From positions 1-34,525 of the forward strand of contig JNJQ01000022.1 of NCBI GenBank assembly GCA_000701725.1: 34,525 nt of DNA. The letters are read 5' to 3'. This stretch comes from Erysipelotrichaceae bacterium NK3D112 (lineage in GTDB: Bacteria; Bacillota_I; Bacilli_A; Erysipelotrichales; Erysipelotrichaceae). Both the position numbers and the translations under genes were made by a program. The notes beneath the pieces are model-generated. The model saw only the letters and a list, made by a program, of their open reading frames with translations. It was not told the origin of the DNA and did no database searches. Below, in pieces: positions 7,067 through 14,517 of the stretch. Within the stretch, counting starts at the first letter, position 1, and every line of letters starts with the position of its first letter.

Positions 7067-8049
7067 CACTGCCACCCCGAAATGCCGAATCGATAGACAT
7101 TTTCTTTCGTGACCAGTTCAACCGGAATGATGATTTCCTTTTCCACCTCATTTCCGTTCAGTATTTCATAGGCAGCTCTGGCTGCTTCTGAAGCAAGTCT
7201 GCCGGGAAACTGTGCACAGGTGGCGGTCATCATCTGTTCCGCGACCATGGTCTTGGCTTCCGGTGAGCCGTCAACGCTGTAAACAAGAATCTCTCCGGAG
7301 AGGCCGGCACCTTCAATGGCCGCCATGGCGCCGAATGCGCTGGGATCATTGAGTGCCATCACCACATCCGCCTCGGGATGTTCCCTGAGAAGCTCTGCCA
7401 TAACCGGCATGGCATTTTCAATCTGGCCGTCCGATTCCCCGGATCCGACAATCCTGAATTCAGGATGCGAAGCCAGCGTATCGGTAAAGCCTTTGATCCT
7501 CTGCCGTCCGGAAATCGCCGTGATATGCTCCAGCAGAAGGATATCGGCACCCGTGCGGTTTGCCAGCAGATGCTCGGCACAGAGCACACCGGCATGGTAA
7601 TTGTTTGAAACAACGGAACAGGTCACAAGATCTGAATTCTTTACTTCCGTATCAATTGCGATCACGGGAACACCCGCCTCGTTGGCATAGCGGATCCCCT
7701 CTTCCACCTGATCCCAGTCGACACAGGTGATGAAAATCACTTCAGCTCCTGATTCGATGAGCTCTTTGATTTCCTCGTTCTGTCTCTGCTGGTTCATCGT
7801 GCCGTCCCTGGTCAGAAGCACATCGCCGTTTTCTTCCAGGAAAGCTCTGATCTGGCTGTCCACAACCTTGTAATAGGGATTGTTCATCGTCATGTAGGTT
7901 GCGCCGAAAACATGCTGCTTTTCCACCTGGGCACGTGAAATATCATCGCTGCTGAGAAACAGCACATTAACTGTTGCAAGCAGAATCAGCAGCGGAATCA
8001 ATATCATGCAGACTCTGCCTGTCTTTTTGTTTAAATCTGTAAGCTTCAT
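7066..8049 (-). CDS. Membrane-tethered periplasmic-binding-protein-like sensor (sugar-binding, type 1 fold)
   Basis: A 327-residue protein with an N-terminal hydrophobic segment (about 12-32) followed by a Peripl_BP_4-type domain related to ribose/galactose-binding proteins. Visible family features are F-G-A-T-Y-M-T-M-N-N-P-Y-Y, Q-N-E-E-I-K-E-L-I-E-S-G-A-E, V-P-V-I-A-I-D-T-E, and N-D-P-S-A-F-G-A near residue 240. It lacks a lipobox, so it is probably a signal-anchored extracellular receptor. It is the first gene of the operon ending at 3779 and is translationally coupled to the kinase. Receptor-plus-kinase pairs are known, for example XylFII-LytS in clostridia. The sugar is not predictable. 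Confidence 0.85.
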   Translation of the reverse strand: MKLTDLNKKTGRVCMILIPLLILLATVNVLFLSSDDISRAQVEKQHVFGATYMTMNNPYYKVVDSQIRAFLEENGDVLLTRDGTMNQQRQNEEIKELIESGAEVIFITCVDWDQVEEGIRYANEAGVPVIAIDTEVKNSDLVTCSVVSNNYHAGVLCAEHLLANRTGADILLLEHITAISGRQRIKGFTDTLASHPEFRIVGSGESDGQIENAMPVMAELLREHPEADVVMALNDPSAFGAMAAIEGAGLSGEILVYSVDGSPEAKTMVAEQMMTATCAQFPGRLASEAARAAYEILNGNEVEKEIIIPVELVTKENVYRFGISGWQ

Positions 8050-8135
8050 AATGTATCAATATTTTAATATGCTGAATCATGCAGGCACAAAAGTTTAAAT
8101 TCCGCCGGCAAAAAATATGACATTTGTCATATTTT
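8050..8135 (-). promoter_or_regulatory. Promoter and palindromic operator of the sensor operon
   Basis: The core ATGACA-TT-TGTCAT (8117-8130) is extended by AAAAT and ATTTT on its two sides, giving a 24-bp inverted repeat (8112-8135) that is symmetric except at the central two bases. About 30 bp downstream on the minus strand lie a plausible -35 (TTGTGC, 8085-8090) and an A/T-rich -10 (TATTAAAAT), then the ATG at 8049. The operator position upstream of -35 fits activation by a response regulator, here autoregulation (inference). Confidence 0.55.
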
Positions 8136-8191
8136 CAAACGGCCAGTCCCTTTTACTAAGCACGCATGATGTATTTCATAATACGCAAAGA

Positions 8192-8324
8192 TGCAGTTAT
8201 GGGAACTAAAAACTGCAATTCTTTTGTGCAGCACCCCGCCCGATTTCAATCCAATATGGATGGACTTCAGAGTGCCTGATCAGCTTTTGTCTTTCGAACT
8301 GTATGTATTGAAACATACATACAG
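8192..8324. repeat. Two inverted repeats in the 8.05-8.5 kb gap
   Basis: Within a 475-bp gene-free stretch, TGCAGTT (8192-8198) pairs with AACTGCA (8211-8217). CTGTATGTAT (8299-8308) is the exact reverse complement of ATACATACAG (8315-8324) with a 6-nt spacer. Neither is followed by a clear T tract. They could be operators or RNA hairpins. I see no credible coding frame here on either strand. Confidence 0.5.
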
Positions 8325-8464
8325 CCTTTCTCGCATCTCGCAGCGTACGATTCTATAACGCATTCGGGGATTTTAATGCAGTGAGTGGTTTCGTCATAAT
8401 AAAGATTCATGGGGGAATACTTTCATTCAAAAATACAAATGACTGCCTAAAGAACATCGATTGC

Positions 8465-8497
8465 AAAAAAAGACCCATCCTGTACATGAATGAGTCT
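8465..8497 (-). terminator. Terminator of the mgl operon
   Basis: On the minus strand AGACTCA (8491-8497) pairs imperfectly with TGGGTCT (8471-8477), followed by a run of seven T. It starts 28 nt after the mglC stop at 8525. Confidence 0.7.
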
Positions 8498-8524
8498 TCT
8501 GATGTGTATATACGGATCAGCGGA

Positions 8525-10192
8525 TTACTTCTTCTGAACGTATTTCAAAGAGTCGAGTGTAACAGCTGCGAGGATAATGATACCTTCAAATATGAACTGA
8601 AGGTTAGCATCGACACCCAGAATTGTCAGACAGTATGTCAGACCTGTGAAGATCAGAACACCGACAACAACACCGGAGATCTTACCAATACCACCGGTAA
8701 AGGAGACGCCGCCGACAACACAAGCGGCAATGGCATCCATATCCCAGCCCTGACCATAAGCAGCAGAACCGGAGCCTACCATTCGCATACATTCAAGCCA
8801 TGCACCGAAGCCATACAGAACACCAGCCATCATGAATGCACATAATGTGACTTTGAAAACATTGATGCCGGATACGGAAGCAGCTTCGGAGTTTCCGCCT
8901 ACTGCATACAGATATTTGCCGAACTTTGTTTTGTTCCACACAAACCAGATAATGGCAACTGCCGCAATCGCCCACAGGATGATTGTCGGGAATTTACCGA
9001 TTCTCGGGATGAACATAGCCGGAATTTCATTGTCGATTGCACCGAAGGATACACCTTTTGTAGCATATGTAACTGTACCGAAGATAATCAGCATGTTGGA
9101 CATTGTACATACGAACGGGTGGATCTTGAACCGTGCTGTAAAGAAACCGGCAATCGTTGTAAAGCACACACATAAGATAATGCATAACAGCAGAGCAAGC
9201 AGTGCTTTGCCCAGCATCGGATACGAGCTGAAATCAAAGATGTGGCCGAATACAGTACCGGTATTGATACCCTTATGCATGATGATTGTAGCTGTACACA
9301 TGCCCATACCTACCATACGTCCGATGGAAAGATCGGTACCGGTAAGAAGGATCAGTCCTGCTACACCAAGTGCAAGGAACATACGCGGAGAAGCCTGCTG
9401 TAAAATATTCAGGATATTTGTCATTGTAAACAGGTTTGTACCTTTTACAACCGGTGCGATAATACCGAGGAAGATAAATACTGCACTGATGACAATGTAC
9501 AGGCCATTGTTCAGGAAGAACTGTTTCCGATTGAATGTATACCTCCGGTTCTCGCGCTTCTGAGCCTGATTCTGGGCGAATGTGAACCTGGATCTTCTGA
9601 GCAGGTCGATCATATGGTATTCTTCCGTGAATGCCGTATGGAGCCGGTCCTTGCATGCCTGAAGTTCCTTGTCATAATTCATCTTTGCATCAAACAGCCT
9701 GTTTTTATTTACATAATTCTCGTCTTTTAATTCCTGGCCGGAAAGACCTGCGGAATTCTGTTTGTGAAGAGCATTGATCTCAGCAACTCTTGCATTGTAT
9801 TTGGCAAGAGCAGCCTCTTTTTCAGCCGCGACACTGGCTGCAACCTTATCGTAGTACTCACTTTTGAAGTGATCTTTCAGATAAGCTTCGCCTTCCGCAA
9901 TCAGAGCGGTGATTTCCGACTTGTTTGCCGCTTCAACTTTTTTCGCCTCTGCAATTGCTGCATTTGCTTCGCTGATAATATTGCTTCTTTCGCCGCTTGT
10001 TAAAGCCTTGTTTTCTTTTGCAAGCTGAATTCTGTTTTTCAGTGTAACGATCTTTTCTTCACCGTCTAAACGCAAAGCATCGATCTTTTTCTGTATTTCA
10101 GCTAAATGCTGTGTGATCGGTTCAAGGAGCGCAGCTTCCTGCTCAGCAGTCAGGATCCTTGGATCCGATGGTTTATTATTATTCTGACTCAT
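8525..10192 (-). CDS. mglC: Galactose/methylgalactoside ABC permease MglC with ~220-residue N-terminal extension
   Basis: A 555-residue protein. The C-terminal ~335 residues align well with E. coli MglC (G-T-D-L-S-I-G-R-M-V-G, W-N-K-T-K-F-G-K, A-I-A-A-C-V-V-G-G-V-S-F-T-G-G, and an end of A-V-T-L-D-S-L-K-Y-V-Q-K-K) and would form the transmembrane channel. The first ~222 residues are extra: polar, rich in Ala, Glu and Lys, and predicted by eye to be helical or coiled-coil, with a basic stretch (R-R-S-R ... K-R-E-N-R-R) just before the first membrane helix. No internal stop or better start separates the two parts. The gene follows mglA after 16 nt. The extension's role is unknown. Confidence 0.9.
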   Translation of the reverse strand: MSQNNNKPSDPRILTAEQEAALLEPITQHLAEIQKKIDALRLDGEEKIVTLKNRIQLAKENKALTSGERSNIISEANAAIAEAKKVEAANKSEITALIAEGEAYLKDHFKSEYYDKVAASVAAEKEAALAKYNARVAEINALHKQNSAGLSGQELKDENYVNKNRLFDAKMNYDKELQACKDRLHTAFTEEYHMIDLLRRSRFTFAQNQAQKRENRRYTFNRKQFFLNNGLYIVISAVFIFLGIIAPVVKGTNLFTMTNILNILQQASPRMFLALGVAGLILLTGTDLSIGRMVGMGMCTATIIMHKGINTGTVFGHIFDFSSYPMLGKALLALLLCIILCVCFTTIAGFFTARFKIHPFVCTMSNMLIIFGTVTYATKGVSFGAIDNEIPAMFIPRIGKFPTIILWAIAAVAIIWFVWNKTKFGKYLYAVGGNSEAASVSGINVFKVTLCAFMMAGVLYGFGAWLECMRMVGSGSAAYGQGWDMDAIAACVVGGVSFTGGIGKISGVVVGVLIFTGLTYCLTILGVDANLQFIFEGIIILAAVTLDSLKYVQKK

Positions 10193-10208
10193 CTTCTATC
10201 TCCTTAGG

Positions 10209-11714
10209 TTACATATACTTCGCGCTTAATCTCAGCAGTTCTTCCTGGTTTGTCTCCTTCGTATTGACGATTCCGGATAAGTGTCCGGCAGACATGACAC
10301 CAATACGATTTGTGATACCAAGAATCTCAGGCATTTCAGATGATACGACAATAATCGTCTTTCCCTGTTTTGCCATATTGATGATCAATTCATAGATTTC
10401 ATATTTGGCACCGACGTCAATACCTCTGGTCGGTTCATCCATCATGAATACAGCCGGATCACGTTCAAGCCATTTGCCGAAGATTACCTTCTGCTGGTTA
10501 CCGCCTGAAAGACTGGAAATACTGTCCTCCGGACCCATGCATTTCGTATGCATAATCGCGATTTCCTTCAGGGTTGCTCTGTGCATTTTGTCATCCGAGA
10601 GAGCAATTCCATTCTTATAGTGATTCAGATTCGCGATACAGGTATTAAATGTCAGATTGCCTTTCTGGAATATACCGTTTGCTTTACGTTCCTCTGTGAT
10701 CAGTGCAAAGCCATGATCCATGGCGTCTTTTGAACTGGCGAAGTTCATCAGCTTGCCTTCATAGTAGACACGGCCGGCAGCTCTGGTACGGATACCGAAG
10801 ATTGTTTCCAGCAGCTCCGTACGTCCGGCACCAACCAGTCCGTAGAGGCCGAAGATCTCTCCCCTCTTTACTTCAAAGGAAATATCCTGCAGATACGGCT
10901 CATATTTTGTGGAAATATTCTGAATTGAGAGAACCGGTTCGCCCGGCACATTGTCTACCGGCGGGAAACGGTTATCCAGTGAACGACCTACCATGGCTGC
11001 GATCAGTTCATCCATATTTGTATCTTTTGTGCTCTTTGTCAGAACCAGCTGGCCGTCACGAAGAACAGACACTTCATCACAGATTTCAAATACTTCATCC
11101 ATCTTATGAGAAATATAAATCATGGAAATACCCTGACTTGTCAGATTTCTCATAATCCGGAACAATTTCTTTACTTCCGGCTCTGTCAGTGATGATGTTG
11201 GCTCATCAAGAACAATAATTTTCGAATTATAGGAAATTGCTTTTGCAATTTCACACATCTGTCTTGCAGAGACAGACATATGTCGCATAGGCTGCGTCAG
11301 ATTGACTGTCATATCCAACCTTCTGAACAAAGCAGCCGCTTCATTCTTCATTCTGTTTTCATCAATGATTCCGGAATTGGTCGGATAGCGTCCAAGGAAT
11401 AAATTATCCACAACACTGCGATCCAGACACTGGTTAAGTTCCTGGTGTACCATTGCCACACCGTTTTCCAAAGCTTCTTTCGGTCCTGAGAAACTGATCG
11501 GATGGCCATCAAGTTCTATTTCCCCTTCGTCCTTAGTGTAAATACCGAAGAGACATTTCATCATGGTTGATTTACCGGCACCGTTTTCACCCATCAGGCC
11601 CATAACGGTACCGCGTTTTACATCCATGTTAATATGATCCAGTACTCTGTTACGCCCGAAAGACTTGGACATACCACGGATCGATAAAATTATATCGTCT
11701 TTCTTTTCGGTCAT
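10209..11714 (-). CDS. mglA: Galactose/methylgalactoside ABC transporter ATP-binding protein MglA
   Basis: A 501-residue double ATPase that drives MglC. The first domain has Walker A G-E-N-G-A-G-K-S-T (42-50) and Walker B V-L-D-E-P-T-S-S-L. Its signature is degenerate (V-S-A-R-Q-M-C), as usual for this subfamily. The second domain has the typical altered Walker A G-L-V-G-A-G-R-T-E, the signature S-G-G-N-Q-Q-K and Walker B M-M-D-E-P-T-R-G-I-D-V-G. Length and architecture match MglA/RbsA/XylG proteins. The assignment to galactose rests on the companion MglC and MglB. It lies 128 nt downstream of mglB with a hairpin between, and 16 nt upstream of mglC. Confidence 0.93.
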   Translation of the reverse strand: MTEKKDDIILSIRGMSKSFGRNRVLDHINMDVKRGTVMGLMGENGAGKSTMMKCLFGIYTKDEGEIELDGHPISFSGPKEALENGVAMVHQELNQCLDRSVVDNLFLGRYPTNSGIIDENRMKNEAAALFRRLDMTVNLTQPMRHMSVSARQMCEIAKAISYNSKIIVLDEPTSSLTEPEVKKLFRIMRNLTSQGISMIYISHKMDEVFEICDEVSVLRDGQLVLTKSTKDTNMDELIAAMVGRSLDNRFPPVDNVPGEPVLSIQNISTKYEPYLQDISFEVKRGEIFGLYGLVGAGRTELLETIFGIRTRAAGRVYYEGKLMNFASSKDAMDHGFALITEERKANGIFQKGNLTFNTCIANLNHYKNGIALSDDKMHRATLKEIAIMHTKCMGPEDSISSLSGGNQQKVIFGKWLERDPAVFMMDEPTRGIDVGAKYEIYELIINMAKQGKTIIVVSSEMPEILGITNRIGVMSAGHLSGIVNTKETNQEELLRLSAKYM

Positions 11715-11772
11715 TACTCGTACCCCTTTTACTCATTGCATAATGATTTTCAAAAATCGATGATAATCAGCA

Positions 11773-11796
11773 GGGGGATAACTTACGCTATCCCCC
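11773..11796 (-). promoter_or_regulatory. Intercistronic hairpin between mglB and mglA
   Basis: GGGGGATA (11773-11780) and TATCCCCC (11789-11796) form a perfect 8-bp stem with an 8-nt loop, without a following T tract. It lies 47 nt after the mglB stop. In binding-protein transporters such a stem commonly protects the 3' end of the binding-protein mRNA and gives it higher expression than the ATPase and permease. That role here is inferred. Confidence 0.65.
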
Positions 11797-11842
11797 TTTG
11801 ATAACAGTTATTTCAGATCAGAAATTATATATTTATTCTTAA

Positions 11843-13123
11843 TTACTGATTCAGAATGGATGTATATGTAGCTGCGTTATCAGTCTTGATCATGTTGATA
11901 GCGAAGCCATCATATTCGCTCGGGTTGGTGAGCTTGTTGGAAACAGAAGACTCACTCTGTCCGTCGCCGCCTACCATCTGATCAACACCAGCGAGGTTCA
12001 GTGTCTTCGCATAGTTGTTCAGCTGAGGGTTATATGTGGAACTCAGGAAGTTATCGGATGCATTATATGTGTCGATCCAGATCTTCTTTGTCGGATGAGC
12101 TGCTTCATCAAGCTGGTTGCTGATCGGAGCATAAATTGCTGTAGCATCCAGGAAATCCTGATAGTTGTCAGCTGTAACTGCAAGGTTCAGAGCATAGAAT
12201 GAACGGTCTGCTTCAGAATACTTATAGTCTGTATCTGTCAGAACGTTGCCTGCATCATCAGGAGTAGCGATACCTGTCATGATGTCAACGCCATCGAGGA
12301 TGTTTCTCATAACTCTGAGTGTCAGGTAAGCCTGAACGTCAGCGTGCTGGGAAATTGTTCCGCCGAAGCCGTCAGCGATAGCTGCAACAGCGTCAGAGTT
12401 TGCATCATAACCGAATGTCGGAATACCAGCTTCCTTGGACCACTTGTTGAATACAGCCATGCCCATGCCATCGTTGTTGGAAACAACTACATCAATCTGA
12501 TCACCGAAGTCACCTACCCATGCAGAGACAGTGTCACCAGCTGTAGCAGCATCCCATGTAGCACCTGCAGCACTCTTCATTTCATGAGAAGCAAGTTCAC
12601 GGACTTTCAGACCAGCAAGTTCGCCGTCCTGTACGTGTGTGGAAGAACCGTCTTTGTTGACTTCGATCGGTGCGGAGTCGATTGCGCCGTCAACTTCAAC
12701 AGCTGTACCGAGAGCCTTACGGGCGCCTCTTGTACGTGCGATGGAGTCATTGTGTCCGATGTCACCGATGCAGAGAACATAACCGATGATACCGTCACCG
12801 TTACGGTCGATTGTGTCTTTGTGATCTTCGATATACTTTGCGATCATTTCGCCCTGGAGTTCAGCACCCTGGTTAGCATCGAATCCAACATAATATGTGT
12901 TTTCGTTGAATGTTAATGCGTCCATGTCGAGTGCGCCTGTGGAGCTGTTGGACGGCTGACGGTTATACCAGATCAGCGGTTTTTCGTTGTTGGCAACTGT
13001 TGCTGAAGATTCGCCTTCGGAGCTTTCGCCTTCAGAGCTTCCGCCCTGAGCGCCACTGTCTGAGCATGCTGCAAGAGACAATGCCATTACGCCGGCGAGT
13101 GCAAGTGAAAAAATCTTTTTCAT
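11843..13123 (-). CDS. mglB: Galactose/glucose-binding lipoprotein MglB, circularly permuted
   Basis: A 426-residue lipoprotein: signal peptide with lipobox L-A-A-C (Cys20), then a Gly/Ser/Glu-rich linker to about residue 45. The mature domain begins where classical MglB is about 90 residues in (K-P-L-I-W-Y-N-R-Q-P-S matches V-V-F-F-N-K-E-P-S) and runs to the classical C-terminus (~residue 326). The segment equivalent to the classical N-terminus follows at 347-424 (I-D-T-Y-N-A-S-D-N-F ... F-A-I-N-M). Sugar-binding equivalents are kept: D357, F359, N410, H124, D126, R130, W190, N217 and D240. The calcium loop D-R-N-G-D-G (106-111) is kept too. Start: ATG at 13123 after GGGAGG; an upstream in-frame start at 13153 would precede the ribosome site. 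Confidence 0.92.
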   Translation of the reverse strand: MKKIFSLALAGVMALSLAACSDSGAQGGSSEGESSEGESSATVANNEKPLIWYNRQPSNSSTGALDMDALTFNENTYYVGFDANQGAELQGEMIAKYIEDHKDTIDRNGDGIIGYVLCIGDIGHNDSIARTRGARKALGTAVEVDGAIDSAPIEVNKDGSSTHVQDGELAGLKVRELASHEMKSAAGATWDAATAGDTVSAWVGDFGDQIDVVVSNNDGMGMAVFNKWSKEAGIPTFGYDANSDAVAAIADGFGGTISQHADVQAYLTLRVMRNILDGVDIMTGIATPDDAGNVLTDTDYKYSEADRSFYALNLAVTADNYQDFLDATAIYAPISNQLDEAAHPTKKIWIDTYNASDNFLSSTYNPQLNNYAKTLNLAGVDQMVGGDGQSESSVSNKLTNPSEYDGFAINMIKTDNAATYTSILNQ

Positions 13124-13178
13124 TTTTATTCCTCCCAAAATATAAAATAACAAAAGATTAAAGTTTATACATTGTAGT

Positions 13179-13240
13179 GTTCCGGAACTAAATGTAATCG
13201 CTTACAGATATTATTATAAAATGTTTATTTTCCTTGACAA
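13179..13240 (-). promoter_or_regulatory. mgl promoter with cre/LacI-type operator
   Basis: On the minus strand TTGTCA (13235-13240) and TATAAT (13213-13218) are 16 bp apart, a good sigma-A promoter. Six bases after the -10 lies TGTAAGCGATTACA (13193-13206), which fits the CcpA cre consensus TGWAANCGNTNWCA at every position and also suits a local LacI-family repressor. Next comes the 10-bp palindrome GTTCCGGAAC (13179-13188). The placement over the start site predicts repression, probably by carbon catabolite control. Confidence 0.72.
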
Positions 13241-13328
13241 GTGAATTGACTCTTCAGAGCTGCAGAAAAATTTTTATATTATATAACATAACGAGTTAAT
13301 ATATCATTTTTGTGAAAAATTTTTCATT

Positions 13329-13353
13329 AAAAAAGGACATATTCTGCCCTTTT
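13329..13353 (-). terminator. Terminator after the hypothetical gene at 13.4-14.05 kb
   Basis: On the minus strand AAAAGGGCA and TGTCCTTTT form an imperfect stem followed by a T run (13329-13332 region). It lies ~75 nt after the stop at 13428 and upstream of the mgl promoter. Confidence 0.55.
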
Positions 13354-13427
13354 CGCCTGTTCGTGTCATGATTCGCAATTCATGTTATTTGGAAAGATCT
13401 GTTTTCCGGATATCCTCTGTTATTCTG

Positions 13428-14051
13428 TTATATTGTGGTCCTTCCGTTCTTCACGGCTTCAAGAATCTTGTCACCATCTTTGATTTTATTCACATATACA
13501 GCTTCCATGACTTCTGCGAAATCCGCAAATTCTCTGTCACATTGAAACTGTCTCGGTACTTTCCGTGTGATGAATTCAATATCATTTGCCAACCGGAAAG
13601 CCGTATCCTGATCGCTTACTTTCTTTAACCCGAACAGTACTGAACGATATGCCGGACTGTTGCCTGAGAGTTCCAGAAAACGATTGGCAAAGTCATACCA
13701 CTCATCTTCAACAATTTCATCTCTGTCAAAGCTCGCAAGAAACAGTTCGTTCATATAACCGAACATTTCCTTTTCAATCAGGCGTCTGTTAAGAATATTG
13801 ACAGTTTCTCTTCCTGTCGCCTTAATCAATGACCATGCATGGAAAAACCTGTCTTTTGTTTCATCCGGATATTTTCCGAAGCGGCGGTAGAGAAGTTCCA
13901 GCCTTCTCTGATCAGCTTTTGAATCCGGATTCTTTTCCAGAATGGCTTTCAAACAGGCTTCTCTCTGACCAGCGCTGCTGATCTCATAATAATGTGCCGG
14001 CCAATCCTTCAGATAATCCTGATTAACCTTCGTTTTATTGTTCCACAGCAT
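13428..14051 (-). CDS. Hypothetical cytoplasmic protein
   Basis: A 207-residue, mostly helical and charged protein with no signal peptide or membrane segment. It is rich in aromatic and acidic residues (for example D-E-W-Y-D-F-A-N-R-F) and has alternating helices throughout. I do not recognise a characterised family; it resembles uncharacterised small helical proteins of Firmicutes. It stands alone: its own terminator follows, the divergent esterase remnant begins just upstream, and the ATG at 14051 has no strong ribosome site. The composition resembles its neighbours and gives no sign of recent transfer. Confidence 0.6.
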   Translation of the reverse strand: MLWNNKTKVNQDYLKDWPAHYYEISSAGQREACLKAILEKNPDSKADQRRLELLYRRFGKYPDETKDRFFHAWSLIKATGRETVNILNRRLIEKEMFGYMNELFLASFDRDEIVEDEWYDFANRFLELSGNSPAYRSVLFGLKKVSDQDTAFRLANDIEFITRKVPRQFQCDREFADFAEVMEAVYVNKIKDGDKILEAVKNGRTTI

Positions 14052-14154
14052 ACATGATTGTTCTGCAGGGCTTCAGATATCCTGCTTTCTCCAGTCATCA
14101 TTATACCCGAATGTCTGTATTTCAAAAAGATAACTCATCTTCCCTATAATCCTA

Positions 14155-14354
14155 TCAATGCGAACCGCTCAATCGCTGCCGCACTGAAAGAAGCGGGAGC
14201 CGATGTGGTTTATGAGGAAGGCGAAGGAATCCATGACTGGGTCTTCTGGAACACATACATCCAGCATGTGCTGAAATGGCTGGATATCCATATGGATTAC
14301 AAGGCAAAAGAACTGCGGGCACCTGATCCTTCTGACAAATCCGCAGACCGGTAA
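14155..14354 (+). pseudogene. Remnant of a tributyrin-esterase-like alpha/beta hydrolase (C-terminal end only)
   Basis: The frame encodes N-A-N-R-S-I-A-A-A-L-K-E-A-G, then V-Y-E-E-G-E-G-I-H-D-W-V-F-W-N and V-L-K-W-L before TAA at 14352-14354. This is the end of an esterase of the tributyrin-esterase/S-formylglutathione-hydrolase type. G-I-H-D-W holds the catalytic histidine. The nucleophile serine, the aspartate and the whole N-terminal two thirds are absent, and the DNA just upstream (14052-14150) does not supply them. A terminator follows, so it looks like the surviving 3' end of a deleted gene. Confidence 0.65.
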
Positions 14355-14388
14355 TACGAAACACCATCCGGTATTCTGTACACATATT

Positions 14389-14432
14389 AAAAGGCTTTCC
14401 GGGAACTGACATCCTTTCCGTGAAGCCTTTTT
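14389..14432 (+). terminator. Terminator behind the esterase remnant
   Basis: AAAAGGCTT (14389-14397) pairs with AAGCCTTTTT (14423-14432), ending in a T tract. The reverse strand also reads as a stem with AAAGCC...TTTT, so it may serve minus-strand transcripts as well. Confidence 0.6.
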
Positions 14433-14517
14433 CATATGGTGTATGTTAATACCCTCCATTCAGCTGAAAGGCAGGGTTCAGTTTTAAAACAGAGCCTGAC
14501 TGAAATACTGTGATGCA

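Noticed and set aside
8832-9563. Plus-strand open frame of 243 codons opposite mglC
   Set aside because: It lies wholly inside the clearly recognisable MglC membrane domain, has no ribosome site and shows no family features; it is an antisense shadow.
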